Notes: generated by a model from the sequence alone, not told the origin. Counted from the stretch's first letter, positions 36,101 through 47,620 are shown. The stretch: DNA of 64,000 nucleotides from Eudorina sp. 2006-703-Eu-15 (GCA_003117195.1 BDSI01000210.1:1-64000), one strand, 5' to 3'. A program made the numbers and translations.

Positions 36101-37748
36101 CCAGCGCCAACCATGCCCCACCGCCCGCCTGCAGACCGGCTCAACACGGCTCCCCACACACGGCTCCCAGCCGGTTCTGAGCGAGGGCGATGTGGGTCTT
36201 CTTCTGCAGCTGGATCGCCGCTGGTCACAGGTGCTCATCAGGAACAACGCCTCGCTCTGTCCCCGCCTGGCGAGGACCAATTAGGAACAGCCGAACGCGC
36301 TGCCCCCCCGCATACCATGCCCAGGGTGAGCGTGTCGCTGTCAAGGGGAATAAACGCCGGGCAGTAGTGGTCCAGTAGCACCTGCTTGCGGATAGGAGCG
36401 GTGTGGGATCAAGTCGATTTGGGTTCGTGTCAATTGTTGAGGAATAAGACCCGGCCCGCAAGCTTAGTGCGTGGCAGAGCAACCCAGCGTGTGCATCGGG
36501 TCCTCGCTCTAGGGAGCTTCCCACAGCAACCGTTCGTGCGGATACCCCTTGATGGTGGATCGGCTGTGACACCGGTCGTCGGCTCAGCTGGCTGTGTGCA
36601 TCATGTGTTGCGCGCGGGCCGGACAAAGGCCGCAGTGCGGGGTTGGCGGCCAACGAAGCTGATGCTGGCATGCAGTTGCCCACAAACGCAACCATGCGGC
36701 GCAGCGCCTTGCCAAGAACAGGCAGGGCGCCTCCGGGACCTGCGCTGGGGTGCCAACGCACAATCCGAACTTTGTGTTCCTCATGGGCCCGACTGGCGTT
36801 GCGAATAACGGACATCACCCGCGAGTAGTTCCATCATGTACCCTCTGCATGACGACGGGAAACTTGGCATGGGTTTGGTGCGCGAGCCGCATCCAATCCT
36901 TCGCCGCATCAGCTCGCTCCCGGCTGGCGCCCAGAGCGTTAACAAGCAGACCAGCGAGCCGCTTCTCCTGGTGCAATAGATTGGCGGGGCATGGGGTGCG
37001 CAGGGTGGGATGGGATGGAAGCCTGCCATCATGGAACGCGTCCTTGCGGTACAATGCAAAAGCGGCCCACAGAGGAAGTGCACGATCGCTGCGTTCGTTG
37101 TAATCAGTTCGCGCGGCGCTTATGGTTGAGAGGTAGTGCAGGAGAAAAGCCGTTTGTTCAATCGACAGAACCACCCTAACCCACCGACCACAACGGTCAA
37201 CCGACTGACACCCCACCTTAACGCCGAAGAATCCACGTGTGAAGTCGAGCTGCCGGTTAAGTGTATCCCAAAGGGGATGAGATGGGTTGGAGGCGGAAAA
37301 CAATGAGTCATCATGAATGCCGCGGGGCGCCTGAGCTCAACGCAAACTGGGGGCCCCCTTCTCACCTTCGGCAGCAACAGACGGAAGAGCTGGTACAGGT
37401 CATCCCCGGTGTGTCGTGGAACACTGGTTGAGAAGAAACGCCGCAGCCGTGCAACCTGAGAGTCGACGCGCTGTTTGTAAATACAACGCATCACTACGCA
37501 CAACTTGAATGCGGTAATGCGACTGGCACCTTGCGCTTGTAAAGCTTCCCGCACTGCAAAATGTCCTCCAATAATGTAACGAAATCGCTAAATTGAAGGT
37601 CAGCGACACGCCCTGAGGGTTGATTTGCGTTTGGCAAAAGTGGCTGCTGTCCTTGATACATCAGTCTGCATCTTAGGAAGGCATAGCATGAAATATGCAT
37701 ACCAGTCGGTGGAATGGCTATTAAAGATGAGTGTACCTCACCAGACAT
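24149..37748 (-). CDS. LIG4: DNA ligase IV (ATP-dependent, NHEJ)
   Basis: Exons in minus order: 37742-37748, 37530-37612, 37366-37455, 37217-37249, 36842-36967, 36316-36381, 35587-35796, 35011-35139, 34263-34394, 33280-33557, 32947-33034, 32626-32754, 32224-32362, 31973-32049, 31509-31654, 30483-30572, 29922-30129, 29295-29460, 28984-29129, 28614-28748, 28268-28390, 27726-28032, 26333-27518, 24149-26024; 5,970 nt in frame, 1,989 residues. It seals double-strand breaks with XRCC4 in the nucleus. Residues 1-240 are the helical DNA-binding domain; motif I is ETKFDG with the adenylated Lys about 285, motif III ILDGEMLVW, motif IV EEGVVLK, motif V WIKIKPDY. The OB domain runs to about 690. BRCT1 is about 783-870, followed by the XRCC4-binding segment (AYGDPYFELLDEQDL). 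BRCT2 (970-1375) carries an insert of about 230 residues, and a low-complexity tail of about 610 residues follows. The exon 15 and 18 donors and exon 3 acceptor are the least certain. Confidence 0.93.
29176..29213 (-). repeat. Dispersed CCGCTGTAAC repeat, copy 1
   Basis: Read on the minus strand: GGTTCCGCTGTAAC followed by an ATTC-rich tail. It belongs to a short family seen about ten times in the window, here in a LIG4 intron. Confidence 0.6.
29796..29821 (+). repeat. Dispersed repeat, copy 2 (truncated)
   Basis: GATGACCCGCGGGGTCCGCTGT without the AAC and AT-rich tail. It lies in a LIG4 intron (plus-strand orientation). Confidence 0.6.
29851..29884. repeat. Poly-C followed by CA microsatellite
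   Basis: Twelve C residues followed by about 11 CA units, next to the 3' edge of LIG4 exon 17. On the transcribed strand this is a GT run just inside the intron. Confidence 0.9.
30700..31300 (+). mobile_element. Possible SINE-like insertion in a LIG4 intron
   Basis: The intron 30573-31508 contains CCAGGTTCGACCCC near 30,815, which fits a Pol III B-box/T-arm, followed by several hundred bases unlike the flanking intron. No clear A-box or end was found, so the call and borders are tentative. Confidence 0.25.
31351..31456. repeat. 43-bp tandem repeat, 2.5 copies
   Basis: Units begin CGCCCAGGCGGCGG and contain TTTAATG and GAAGCCCACCCATAAC. The array lies in a LIG4 intron just past exon 15. Part of the unit recurs in intron 3 of the first surface-protein gene (39,363-39,395). 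Confidence 0.85.
34087..34125 (+). repeat. Dispersed CCGCTGTAAC repeat, copy 3
   Basis: GGGGTCCGCTGTAACGTTC followed by ATTC units. The order matches copy 1 in the opposite orientation. It lies in a LIG4 intron. Confidence 0.6.
34731..34812 (+). repeat. Dispersed CCGCTGTAAC repeat, copy 4 (longest)
   Basis: The longest copy seen: a CTCGGCTGTCGCCGGGGC region, then GATGACCCGCGGGGTCCGCT, TGTAAC and an AATAAT tail. It lies in the LIG4 intron between exons 8 and 9. Confidence 0.65.
35843..35870 (+). repeat. Dispersed repeat variant (ACCTTGTAAC)
   Basis: CACACCTTGTAACGGTTACT followed by a TA-rich tail. It resembles the variants near 48,200, 50,210 and 52,040. Confidence 0.5.
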
Positions 37749-38234
37749 GCTTTGATCGGCATGCGGCGTGAGGCGCGTGGTGTGCGTGAGTAGTGGTACG
37801 GAAGCTCGCCCGTTTTCCCCTTGGGTTCCAGTTCGCCTGTGCAGCACAAGCAACTATGGCATACGCATAGCTGAGCTCATCCATTAGAGCATTTTTATCC
37901 CGAACGTCCGGTATCCGCATCAAACGAGGTCGGACCATCCAGCTGCATTGCTCGATACTGAAATTCAGACTTACTAAATTTGTTGAAGTGCCTGTAACTA
38001 TTTTATGCCATCAGTCGCTTGGAGAAAAAAACAGCCACTGAAGCTGGCTCCCAACCGCCAGCGCAACTTCAGAGCCTCGCTTAGTTTGTCGGTGCAACAT
38101 CGTCGACGCGTAACGTGGACACATTTGGTGGCTTCCTCCCTGTCATCTTCGCATTTACCAGCTCCCAGACCGTGGATATGCATTACCGTCGTTGATACAA
38201 TTCGGGATGAAAATTTGCGTCACGACATCTACGG
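37749..38234. promoter_or_regulatory. Divergent intergenic promoter region, LIG4 / surface-protein gene 1
   Basis: Only 486 bp separate the two start codons, so both promoters and 5' UTRs must lie here. No clear TATA box was found. GGTTCCAGTTCGCC near 37,824 and a GGTGCAACA...GTGGACA pattern near 38,092-38,122 recur in the same order upstream of the second surface-protein gene. Confidence 0.55.
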
Positions 38235-41200
38235 ATGCCCGTGGGGTCGCATTGTGCATGGACACTGTCATCGTGGTTTGCTGTTCTTGTTATCAGCTTG
38301 GCCAGCACGATTTTGGCCAAATCGGTCGTCTCGCCCACCGACTTCCTGTATGGCACCTATTGCAATGGAGGTTATAACATGGTGAACCCAATAATCTGCA
38401 ATGTAAGGTAAGCGTCCTTTCGTGCGGAGTGCTTCCGGGCTGCAGGCTTAACAGGCCGGGGTTACACCGTATCGATGGTATATGTTAGCACAACCATAAT
38501 TTTTCTGGTGTATGGTACAGCAGTTGACATGGCGCCAACTTACTTACCCGGTCACCGGTCCCTCGCCGTGCCTGCCTGTGCCCCTCTCCCCCGAAAGTAC
38601 GGGCGTCACCCTTGCCGCGCAAGCGGTCACCGTTAAGCTGCCAAACCGGACGACGATAGTTGGGGATCCATCCCTGCCATGGCCCAACCCCGCCGGCTAC
38701 AGCGGACCACCGGCCTGGCCGCACCTGGATGTGGAACCCGGCGCCACGATTGCACGCTTCAACCTTGCCGCAGGCAAGTAGATCAGTGCTTGGCTGGCGC
38801 TTCCAGAGCCGGTACCGGGGCCTACGAGTAAGGGTGGAACTAAGACAAGCGGAACATGGTGAAAAATGTAGATGCCGTCTGCAGCGCTGCCACTTTGCCT
38901 GGGCCAGGTTCTGCGGCCGCCATATTCCATCCAGATTACAACAAGGTACCGCAATTCCAACGTGGTTGTTCGCCCCACCCCATGCCGGCGACTGCGCATG
39001 CCACATTTGTGGAGGCTTGCTTGCCAGCGCCCCGACTCACATTGGTCACCATAACACGTGTCATCCCATCCATATCCCACAGGCACGGTTCTCAAACTAG
39101 AGGGTGTGACATTGACGCCACCGATCTCCGGGTCGAATGCCCCGCTGAGCGCCAGCGCTGACGTGCGCGCGATGCTCCTCTCCGCGCTCCTCAACCGCGC
39201 CCTCTTGTTCGCCACCTCGGGCTTCCAGCTGGTGCTGACCAACGTGTCGGTGGTGCTGCCCGACTGCTCGGTGCTGTCGGCCCTGCGGTCCAGGATCTGC
39301 TACGAAAGGCTGCCCGGCACCGTGCAGGTGCGTCGGCGGCATGCAGTGCATATTTGCCTCGTGTTTAATGGGAAGCCCACCCAAAACCGCCCAGGCCCAT
39401 GCAGTCCATATTTGCCTCGTGCTGTCTGGGCGTGCGGCTTGTGACGCGGTTAGTTGGCGTGCAGTGGGCAGCGCAAGGGCGGGGCGACAGTTGCTGGCAA
39501 CAGGAAGTTGCGTTGTCCAGTTTGCCCGGCTGAGAGGACCGGTTTGGGACAGACGAAGCGTGTTTGCCTCCTGCGCACGATTGCCATAACCTACCGAGAA
39601 CGGGGCGGGCGATGTCACGGCAGGTTTCATTGCCATTCATTCTCGAAGCTTCCTTGTGCTTGCGTCGAGAATGAATGATCAGGCCCCACATACGGTATCC
39701 CCAAATGCCCCCTCCGTGCGTATCCGGCACACTGCGACCCCACAGGTCCTCCCTGGCGTGACGCACCTCCGCAACATCACCACCGACGTGCTGGTCGCGT
39801 CAGACGTGTTCCTCACCTGCGTCGACACGACCGCACCTGCGCCGCCCACACCGCCGCCGTCACCGCCGTCGCCGCCCCGGTCGCGGCCGCCGCGGCCGCG
39901 GCCGCCGCCGCCGTCCCGGCTGGCCTGGATGTCCGTCCAGGACCAGCAGCTGGACCGCTCACCGGCCGCCTCCAGCTCCGCGCTTTCCATCGCCACCCGG
40001 ATCCTCAGAACCGGGGGCACCCCCGACGATGGTCCCGTAGACTACCCGATGAGCTGCGCCGCCGTGGTCCGCAGCGGCTCCGAGCTGCGTGAGGTCCTGG
40101 CCCTGGCGAACAGCGAGGTGGTGCCCGCGGGGCTGAGCTGGGACCAGACGGAGTTCCGGGTGTGGATGAAGGGGACGGTGGCGCTGGCGGACTCGGACCC
40201 GGATGCCAACGGGACGCGCACGCGGCAGCGGCAGGTCATCCCCGTGCGCCGGGCCGTCAGGCTGATGGGTGGGTCGGGCCGTCAGGCTGATGGGTGGGTC
40301 GGGCCGTCAGGCTGATGGGTGGGTCGGGCCGTCAGGCTGATGGGTGGATCGGGCCGTCAGGCTGATGGGTGGGTCGGGCCGTCAGGCTGATGGGTGGGTC
40401 GGGCCGTCAGGCTGATGGGTGGGTCGGGCCGTCAGGCTGATGGGTGGGTCGGGCCGTCAGGCTGATGGGTGGGTCGGGCCGTCAGGCTGATGGGTGGATC
40501 GGGCCGTCAGGCTGATGGGTGGATCGGGCCGTCAGGCTGATGGGTGGGTCGGGCCGTCAGGCTGATGGGTGGATCGGGCCGTCAGGCTGATGGGTGGGTC
40601 GGGCCGTCAGGCTGATGGGTGGGTCGGGCCGTCAGGCTGATGGGTGGGTCGGGCCGTCAGGCTGATGCGTGCGCCGGGCCGTCAGGCTGATGGGTGGGTC
40701 GGGCCGTCAGGCTGATGGGTGGATCGGGCCCTCAGGCTGATGGGTGGATCGGGCCGTCAGGCTGATGGGTGGATCGGGCCGTCAGGCTGATGGGTGGGTC
40801 GGGCCGTCAGGCTGATGGGTGGGTCGGGCCGTCAGGCTGATGGGTGGGTCGGGCCGTCAGGCTGATGGGTGGGTCGGGCCGTCAGGCTGATGGGTGGGTC
40901 GGGCCGTCAGGCTGATGGGTGGGTCGGGCCGTCAGGCTGATGGGTGGTCGGGCCGTCAGGCTGATGGGTGGGTCGGGCCGTCAGGCTGATGGGTGGGTCG
41001 GGCCGTCAGGCTGATGGGTGGGTCGGGCCGTCAGGCTGATGGGTGGGTCGGGCCGAGCCATCGGAATCTGATATCAGGAAAAGGGCTGGGGACTTGGGAA
41101 GTAGCGTGGCGGGGCATATAACTGCAGCCAAATCTCGACTTGGATGTTACCGTACAGCCGCCATGTGGGTGGCGGCGCGCACAGTCTACAGCCTCATCTT

Positions 41201-44200
41201 CCGTCCTTTGGTTGTACATTGCGCGATGTGAGCCGCAGGCCCAGCCACGTTGGACCTGGGCGGCCTGCCGCAGCCCTTCCGGCTGGTGTACGACGAGCCG
41301 GCCGCCGGCTTCAACGCGAGCACATCTGATGACGTCCACGACGTTTTCATGTTCGCCCAGAATGTGGAGTTCATCGGCCTCGCCCCCGGCGGGCCGGACA
41401 CCTTCCCGATGGGCTTGTTGACGGCCGTAGGCTGGTCGCTGGGGCTCGACAGGTGAGCGCTCAATTGCTTTTTGAGGCAGCGCCCAGAGTGATGCATGGG
41501 CATATGTTGTCTAGGGTCCCGGTCCCGGTAGCTGTGATGCATGGGCATATGAATAGGCGGTTGTCGGGAAAGGACCCTGCTGATCCTCATAGAGTCACAG
41601 TTGCAGTTACAGAGTGTATGGTCGGGGAAGCCCCTCCGTGGCTCACCAACCATCAACCAACCAGTCCAAGCGATGTCCAGACGAGCCGTGGGTCCATACA
41701 CCAGCAATGGACGGCCGCGCCTTTGTGGCCGCTTCATGAGATCCGTCCACTGGCGCAGCCGTCCTTGTGCCATTGGAGGTTGGAGATGGCGACGACCGGG
41801 GACAGGGCCCCAAACCCCAAGTGCGTGAGGCCCCGTGGTAGCTGTCTCCTCGTGCGCACGAACCCTATCCCTCCTACCGTATCTCCAGCCATGCGCGCCC
41901 TTGCGTATACATCCTACACGGCCTGTGCGGCTTGCGTCGGTGTCCCTTGCTTTTTCACAGTGCGGCCATCGCCATCCAGCGGCGCTTCAAGAAGCTCTCT
42001 CTGGTCAACCTGAACTACTGCACCGCCCGGGTGACGGCCGACGAGGTGTCGTACTGGCGGACCATGCTGGGGCGGACCGGGGATCCCGCCTGGGGGGAGT
42101 GGTTCAACTACACGTTCACGCTCTCGGTACGACAACCAAGGGATGGTGGGGCTGCCGAGGGGTGCTCGTGGTGCTGGTGGTGACGTCATATGACGTGGGA
42201 CTCGCTCCCGACCGAAAGGCAACAAAGCCATGATGGTTGCTAACACTTCCGGAGGCATGGAAGGCAAGAAACGCAGCTACTCAACCTCAAAGAGGAGGGT
42301 TGGGTTAGGATCCTGAGCGTGATCTGCCAGGGCTTTGTCGGGCGCCGTGTGTTTTGGGATTCCCCATAGAACCAACAGTGCCGTCGACATTCTTCGATTT
42401 AGCCTATTAATGCTTATCCGCACGAAAGGTCGAAGCTGTGGCTGTGTCCTTATTTGCACACACTGTTGCCCGAGTGTCTGTGTTTGGCCATTTTGTGTTT
42501 CTCGTCGCAATCCCCGGCCCCCGTTCGGGCGACCAATGGCTGCCATCCCGCGACACCCCCCCCCATTCCGTGCTTCTCTGTGTGCGAGCAGCATTACTCT
42601 GGGTTTAAGCCGCCGCCGCCGCCACCGCCAGCAGCGTTCGCACCCGCGCCTGACCCCGCGGCGCCTGTGAGCTTGTGGGGTCTAGCCTACCCGTACTTGG
42701 CGACGGACGATCACCCCGTTGTTTACTTTGGGGACTTCACAATTCTGCCGCCCGACGACTCGACCCCCGCCAACAACACCTCCTTACCCACGGCCCCTGC
42801 GCCGGGCGGGACACGTGCCGCAAATGACAGCGCCCCTGGAGCACCGCCAGCGCCATGGACGCCGCCGCCGCCGCCGCAGGGACACAGCCCGTTGGACTCC
42901 GGGACAGACACAGGTGATGACGAGGCGCCGCCGCCCGACGCGAGCATGGGCGGTGGCGTGATACATGTCATTGGTCTTGCACCTCATAACGACGGCATGG
43001 CAGACGAGCCGCCGCCGCCGCCGCCGCCGGCTGCGCGGCCGCCGGAGTCGCCGGAGTCGCCGGCAGCGGTCATAGGTCAGGTCGGCCTGGCAGGTCATGC
43101 TGGGGACGGCGGTGACGACGGGGTCGAGGGCGCGCCGCCACCGTGGGACGCAGCCGGCCCCGTTCCGGCTCAGTCGACTGTCAGTCTGGGTGAGATTGGT
43201 CAGGCTGGCAGGCCAGGAAAGGAGGACTCGCCGAACCGCCGGCGCCGCGGCCTGCGTCAGGCGCCCCTGGGGTCATCGACTGGAAACCTGCCGGCGCCGG
43301 CGCCGGCATCACGGCCTCCCCCGCAGACGTCCTTGCCGACGCCGGCGCCACCGCTGGCCACCAGGCCGTCACCGCCGCAGCCGCAGCCTCCGTCGCAGCC
43401 GCCGCCTCCGACGTCGGGGCCCCCGTTGCTCGGGGAGTGGCTGATGAGACTGGGGGCGCCGCCCGACTGGGTGGTGGCCGATTCGACCCCGCCGGATGCG
43501 GGCGCCGGAGGGGGCCAGCAGCAGCAGCAGGACGACTCGTGGCGGTCGAGCGCCTGGACTCTGCCGCTGAGCGCGGTCCGCGTCGTGCAGGTGGGGGCGG
43601 CGGTGGCCCGGGTGCTGTGTGCTGGGAGAAACCGCCTCGTGCTCATTCAGCGACGAGAGGTGTCGCGGAAGGTTCCAATGTGATGGAGTGCCCTACAGCG
43701 CCCGGTTGGGGGGTGCGGTGGCGGGAGCAGGTAGGACGGGAGCCTACTTTCCAGCAGGCGGGAGCAGGAGCAACGGGGTGCCATGGCACGCTTCGGCGTG
43801 CTGAGCTCGCATGAGAGCCGTCGGCACACGTTGTCGAGGAGGAGCTCCAGGGACGGCAACCGGCGGAACAGGTGCAAACCTGTACCCACCCTGTCGTCAG
43901 GTTCTTGTTGAATGGCCCCTCGTCGCCATGTCGCTGTTGCCTGCGTGGCTGCCAATCTTTCGCCTCTTCCCTTCGGGCCACATTGTATGTGCACCCCCCC
44001 AGGGCGACATCGATCCGTCCAGCTGGTCCACGGGCTTCGGCGGCTCGCTGACCTCACCCGACTCCACCGACCCCACCGCCGGCAAGTCAGTGCCGGTGTT
44101 CATCCGCGGGAGCGCGCGCCTGACATCCGGCGCTGACGCCAGCCCCGCGGAGCTTCTGGCGGGGGCGGCCCTGCGCGCCAACGTCACGCTCCTGGGCCAC

Positions 44201-46956
44201 CCCTGGAGCCCCACCACCCTGGACCTGGCCGGACTGGACAGCGCCGTCAGCCTGAGGACCGGCAGCGCCTGCATCGCCCTGCGCCGCCTCATCCTCACCA
44301 ACCTGGCCAACGGGACGATCGCATACGAGGATGGAGTCGGCGGCGGCAACGCCAGCGGCGGCGCAGAAGTGACCACGCCCTCACAGCTACCGTCACAGTT
44401 TTGGGCGCCGGCCATGTCACTCCGGGCCTTTGACTTTAACCGGTGAGGACTGCGGCCGCGCCGGACGCTGCACAGATGTCGCGTGCAGGACAGATTGGGA
44501 GGGTGTTGGACCGTGGGGAGCATGGGACGAGGTCATACGGGCTTCCTGCGACGAACTCCCATGGCCGTGTCAACCACGATACGGACCTGCTGCGGGCCCC
44601 AGCCCTCAGCTCCGGACCGTCGCTGCCCGAACGGCACCGGACGGCACCTAACCGCGAATTCCAACCGCGGCCAAGTGCCAACCCTGGCACGTTTTGGGAC
44701 GCTGATGCGGAGCAGACCCCGATGCGGCGTGGATGGCCATGCGGCATTTGGAGCAACAGCGACAACTAGCCGCCCGCTCCGAAATACCCAGCGCGCCACC
44801 CAGCGCAAACACCAGCCTGCATGCATGGAACGCGTAGATGCGTGCCAGGACACGTCACGGCGACCATGATTTGGGAGTGGGGGCCCCTGCCACCAATGAA
44901 TGCTTCAGTGCGTCTCTCGGTCTGGTGCTGTTGCTGTCGTGCCGTAAGTCTGTGCGCCGCGGCTGCTCCGCGCAGGCGGCCCGACGCGCCGCCGCGCCTC
45001 TTCCTGCGCGACGTGCTGATTGTTGCACCGGAAGGGGAGGTCAGGGTGTTGCTGGGCCTGGCACCCGATCTGCTGGAGGCGGCCGACAACTCGACGGGCC
45101 TCGCAGAGGAGGTGTCCGCCATCATCGCGCGGTGGGAGGCGGAGGCGCAGCGGCTGCGCCTCGCCCTGGGCGGCGGCACCGTCCGGGCGCTGGCCGATCT
45201 GCTGCTCGGCGCTGAGGTGTGCGGGAGCGGGTTTGTTGCGTGGGTTTCCGTGCGGCTGGTCCGTCGGTTGGGCGAATCAAGAGCAGTGGGAGCGGCCGCA
45301 TTAAGCGCTCGCATCCTCCTCACAACAAACGGTGTTGGTTGCGGCGTTGCGCACGCTTGCCTCTTTGCACTGCTGTAGGCCGTCACGGCGGGGTTACCCT
45401 AAACCCCACCTCCCCCGGTGGTGTCTTGAGCTCCCGAGCGACGGCGACGCCCAACCCGCCACGTCCGTGACCCGTACCCGTTCCCGTCGTGTGCGCGCAG
45501 TACTGGCTCGACGGCGATGTGTTGGTTCTGGAGCGGGTGGCCTACCGGGGGATGCGCGGCGCCAACGTCCGCGTCACCTCGGCGAGGAACATGGGTGAGA
45601 GCTGGCTGGGTCTGACGGCTCGGGTTTCGACGGCACTTCCTCCGATACGGGAGATCTTATCTATGGCCTCCCATCGTCCGAACAGTCCAAGCATCCGAGT
45701 ATGGAATGAACTCTACTCCCCGGCAAATTTTCTTTGAAGTGTAACGTATTCGCAACAGGGCAGGCCGGCGGAGGACAGGCAAAACCTGCATTACGGCGAG
45801 CGGATGCCGGGTTTCACTGCCCGGCACTAACCCGACCCGACTGATGCCCACCTCCCCGCAGACAATGCCAACCCGGGCGGCATGTACCCGGACCTCCCGG
45901 TGGAACCCGCCGAACCGCCGCCGACCCCGCCGCGGCTTTGGCCGCCACCGGCAGCTCAGCCAGCGCCAGCGCGATCGCAGCAGGGCCCGCCGCCGCCCTC
46001 AACTCGCACCGCCGCACCTCCGCCGTCTCCATCCCAGCAAGCACCGCAGCCCTCCCAGCCGGGGTCGCCTGCAGCATCGTCGTCGACCCCATCCTCGAGC
46101 CCGCCATCGAGCCCGCCATCGCCAGCGGGGTCTTACAAGCAGTTGGCGCCCGCTGGTTCAGGCGCCGGCGAGGGCACGGCGGCACCCTACGGGGACGGCG
46201 GCAGCGGCGGCCGGTCAGGCACGTACCTGGAGCCCTGGCAGGCGGCCGTGATTGTGGCGTGTGTCATCGGGGGAGTTGGCGTTGTCACCGCCGCGGCCGG
46301 GGTGGTGCTCTGGCAGCGCTGTGGGCCGACTTCTGCGGTTGTCGCAGCGGCGGCGGCGGCGACGGCTGTGGCGGCGACGGGAGCTGCCGCGAGGGAGGGG
46401 GATGCGGAGGACGAAGAGGTGGCGGAGGAAGGGGAGAGCCCCCGCAAGGACGGGTCCGTCTCGGTGTCGGTGTCGTCATCAGCGGAGGGCGGATACGGCG
46501 GATCAACACGCAAGGTACGGCTCTGGTACGGAGGAGAGAGCCGTCCAGTTGAAGAGCAGTGTTGCTCACCGTGTTTAGATGCTCTGCTTAGAGGCGGCAG
46601 GAGGGTCGGCAGGGCCTCATGTATGTGTGGAGGTGAAGTAAGCGCACCCTGGACCATGCGGCGATGCCGCTTCCATGGATGACATGGGCAACTGTGAACC
46701 TTACGGTCGACGCGTGCAGGTGCGGTCACCGGCCTCTGCGGGATCCGTGGCTGTGGCGATCGGCCCGCGCGCGGCGCAGTTCACCAGGGTCACACCCTCC
46801 GTCGTCCCCCGGCGGAGTTCCACCTACCTGGCGTCGGTGGGGGAGCAGGAGGAAGCGGAGCTGGCGGGGGAGGAGGCGAGGGCGGCGGAGGCGGCGCGCG
46901 GCAGCGCGGCGGGGGGCACGCCGGCGGGGTCGATCAGCGGCGGTGCTGCCGCTTAA
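38235..46956 (+). CDS. Type I membrane surface protein, Pro-rich, copy 1 (family not recognised)
   Basis: Exons: 38235-38407, 38598-38773, 39083-39327, 39746-40268, 41239-41452, 41961-42126, 42592-43590, 44003-44442, 44976-45216, 45501-45594, 45862-46514, 46720-46956; 4,161 nt, 1,386 residues. The ATG at 38235 starts a good signal peptide (MPVGSHC, then a hydrophobic core, cleavage near 28). The ectodomain has repeated short strands with N-glycosylation sequons (PNRTT, LRANVTLLG, LTNLANGTI), like a right-handed beta-helix; this fold is inference. Pro-rich linkers lie near 280-310, 500-830 and 1105-1185, as in volvocine extracellular-matrix proteins. One membrane helix lies at about 1218-1241, followed by a 145-residue Ala/Glu-rich tail. 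Intron 2 is GC-AG; the exon-2 acceptor (GAAAG) is weak but matched by the paralogue's frame. A cell-surface or matrix role is likely; the ligand is unknown. Confidence 0.75.
39340..39421. repeat. 58-bp tandem duplication with shared dispersed segment
   Basis: CATGCAGT(G/C)CATATTTGCCT occurs twice, 58 bp apart, in intron 3. Between the copies is TTTAATGGGAAGCCCACCC and ACCGCCCAGG, the same segment that is tandemly repeated in a LIG4 intron (31,351-31,456). Confidence 0.75.
40251..41050 (+). repeat. 25-bp minisatellite, about 32 copies, in intron 4 of copy 1
   Basis: The first unit overlaps the last codons of exon 4, and each full unit contains CTGATGG followed by GTGGGT, that is the exon end and its donor. 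Common variants have GTGGATC for GTGGGTC. The unit is not a multiple of three, so using later donors would bring in a stop by the third unit. Confidence 0.95.
41604..41711 (-). mobile_element. Dispersed repeat fragment with conserved frame, copy A
   Basis: The minus-strand translation LLVYGPTARLDIAWTGWL resembles MLVYGPSTRRDIARSIWL at 63,246-63,362. DNA similarity is also visible (CAGTTACAG, GCGATGTC, AGACCAGCAA-like blocks). It lies in intron 5 of surface-protein gene 1 and is probably a mobile-element relic of unknown class. Confidence 0.45.
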
Positions 46957-47620
46957 GGACGGTGGTCAGGTCGAGAAGAGAACACGTCGCATAGGAGGAC
47001 ATGGCAGCATTGCTCGAGTTGGTGCACCACCACCACCATGCATGCATGCATCTCACATCGCATGCCGCAACGGGTTGAACTGCAATGCAATGCCATGTCA
47101 TGCCATGCCATGTCACTGAAGCCATAATCCCATGCAAAGATGAAACGCACGGTAATCGTGCGGTGGAGAGAAGCGGATATCAGCGGATGCCAGGGCCTTG
47201 CACCGTCTGTGTTCGCGTTGGGGTGGCCGTTGGTCGCCTGCTGCGTGTGGTGGTGCCGCTGCAGATGAGGCGAGGGGGACCGGGCGCTGCGCATTGGTTT
47301 GGATACGTACGGAAGCAATACGGATTACGACATGCGACCACAGCAGCTCGACGTCAGGAGTTCTCTCCATGCATGCATTTGCTCGGAACCTGGTATTGTG
47401 TTTTAGACATGTTGGCGGCTGCGGCTCCTGTTGCCAGGGTTTGTTTCGTTTGTGCGAAGGAACGGATGAGTTGCTTTGGAGGTTCAGAGGTCGGCAGCGG
47501 GGGTTGGTCTGCTTGAGCACGTGGGCCATTTGTCGTATGATTTGCGTGTCCAGGACATGTCGCTTTGCGGTGCGTCCCGGCGCGGGACTAGTCCTTGAGT
47601 CAGCTCGAGTTGTGTTCCGA

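Noticed and set aside
40251..41050. Regularly spaced repeat array resembling CRISPR
   Set aside because: The units are contiguous with no spacers, the genome is eukaryotic, and the unit derives from the neighbouring exon end; it is a minisatellite.
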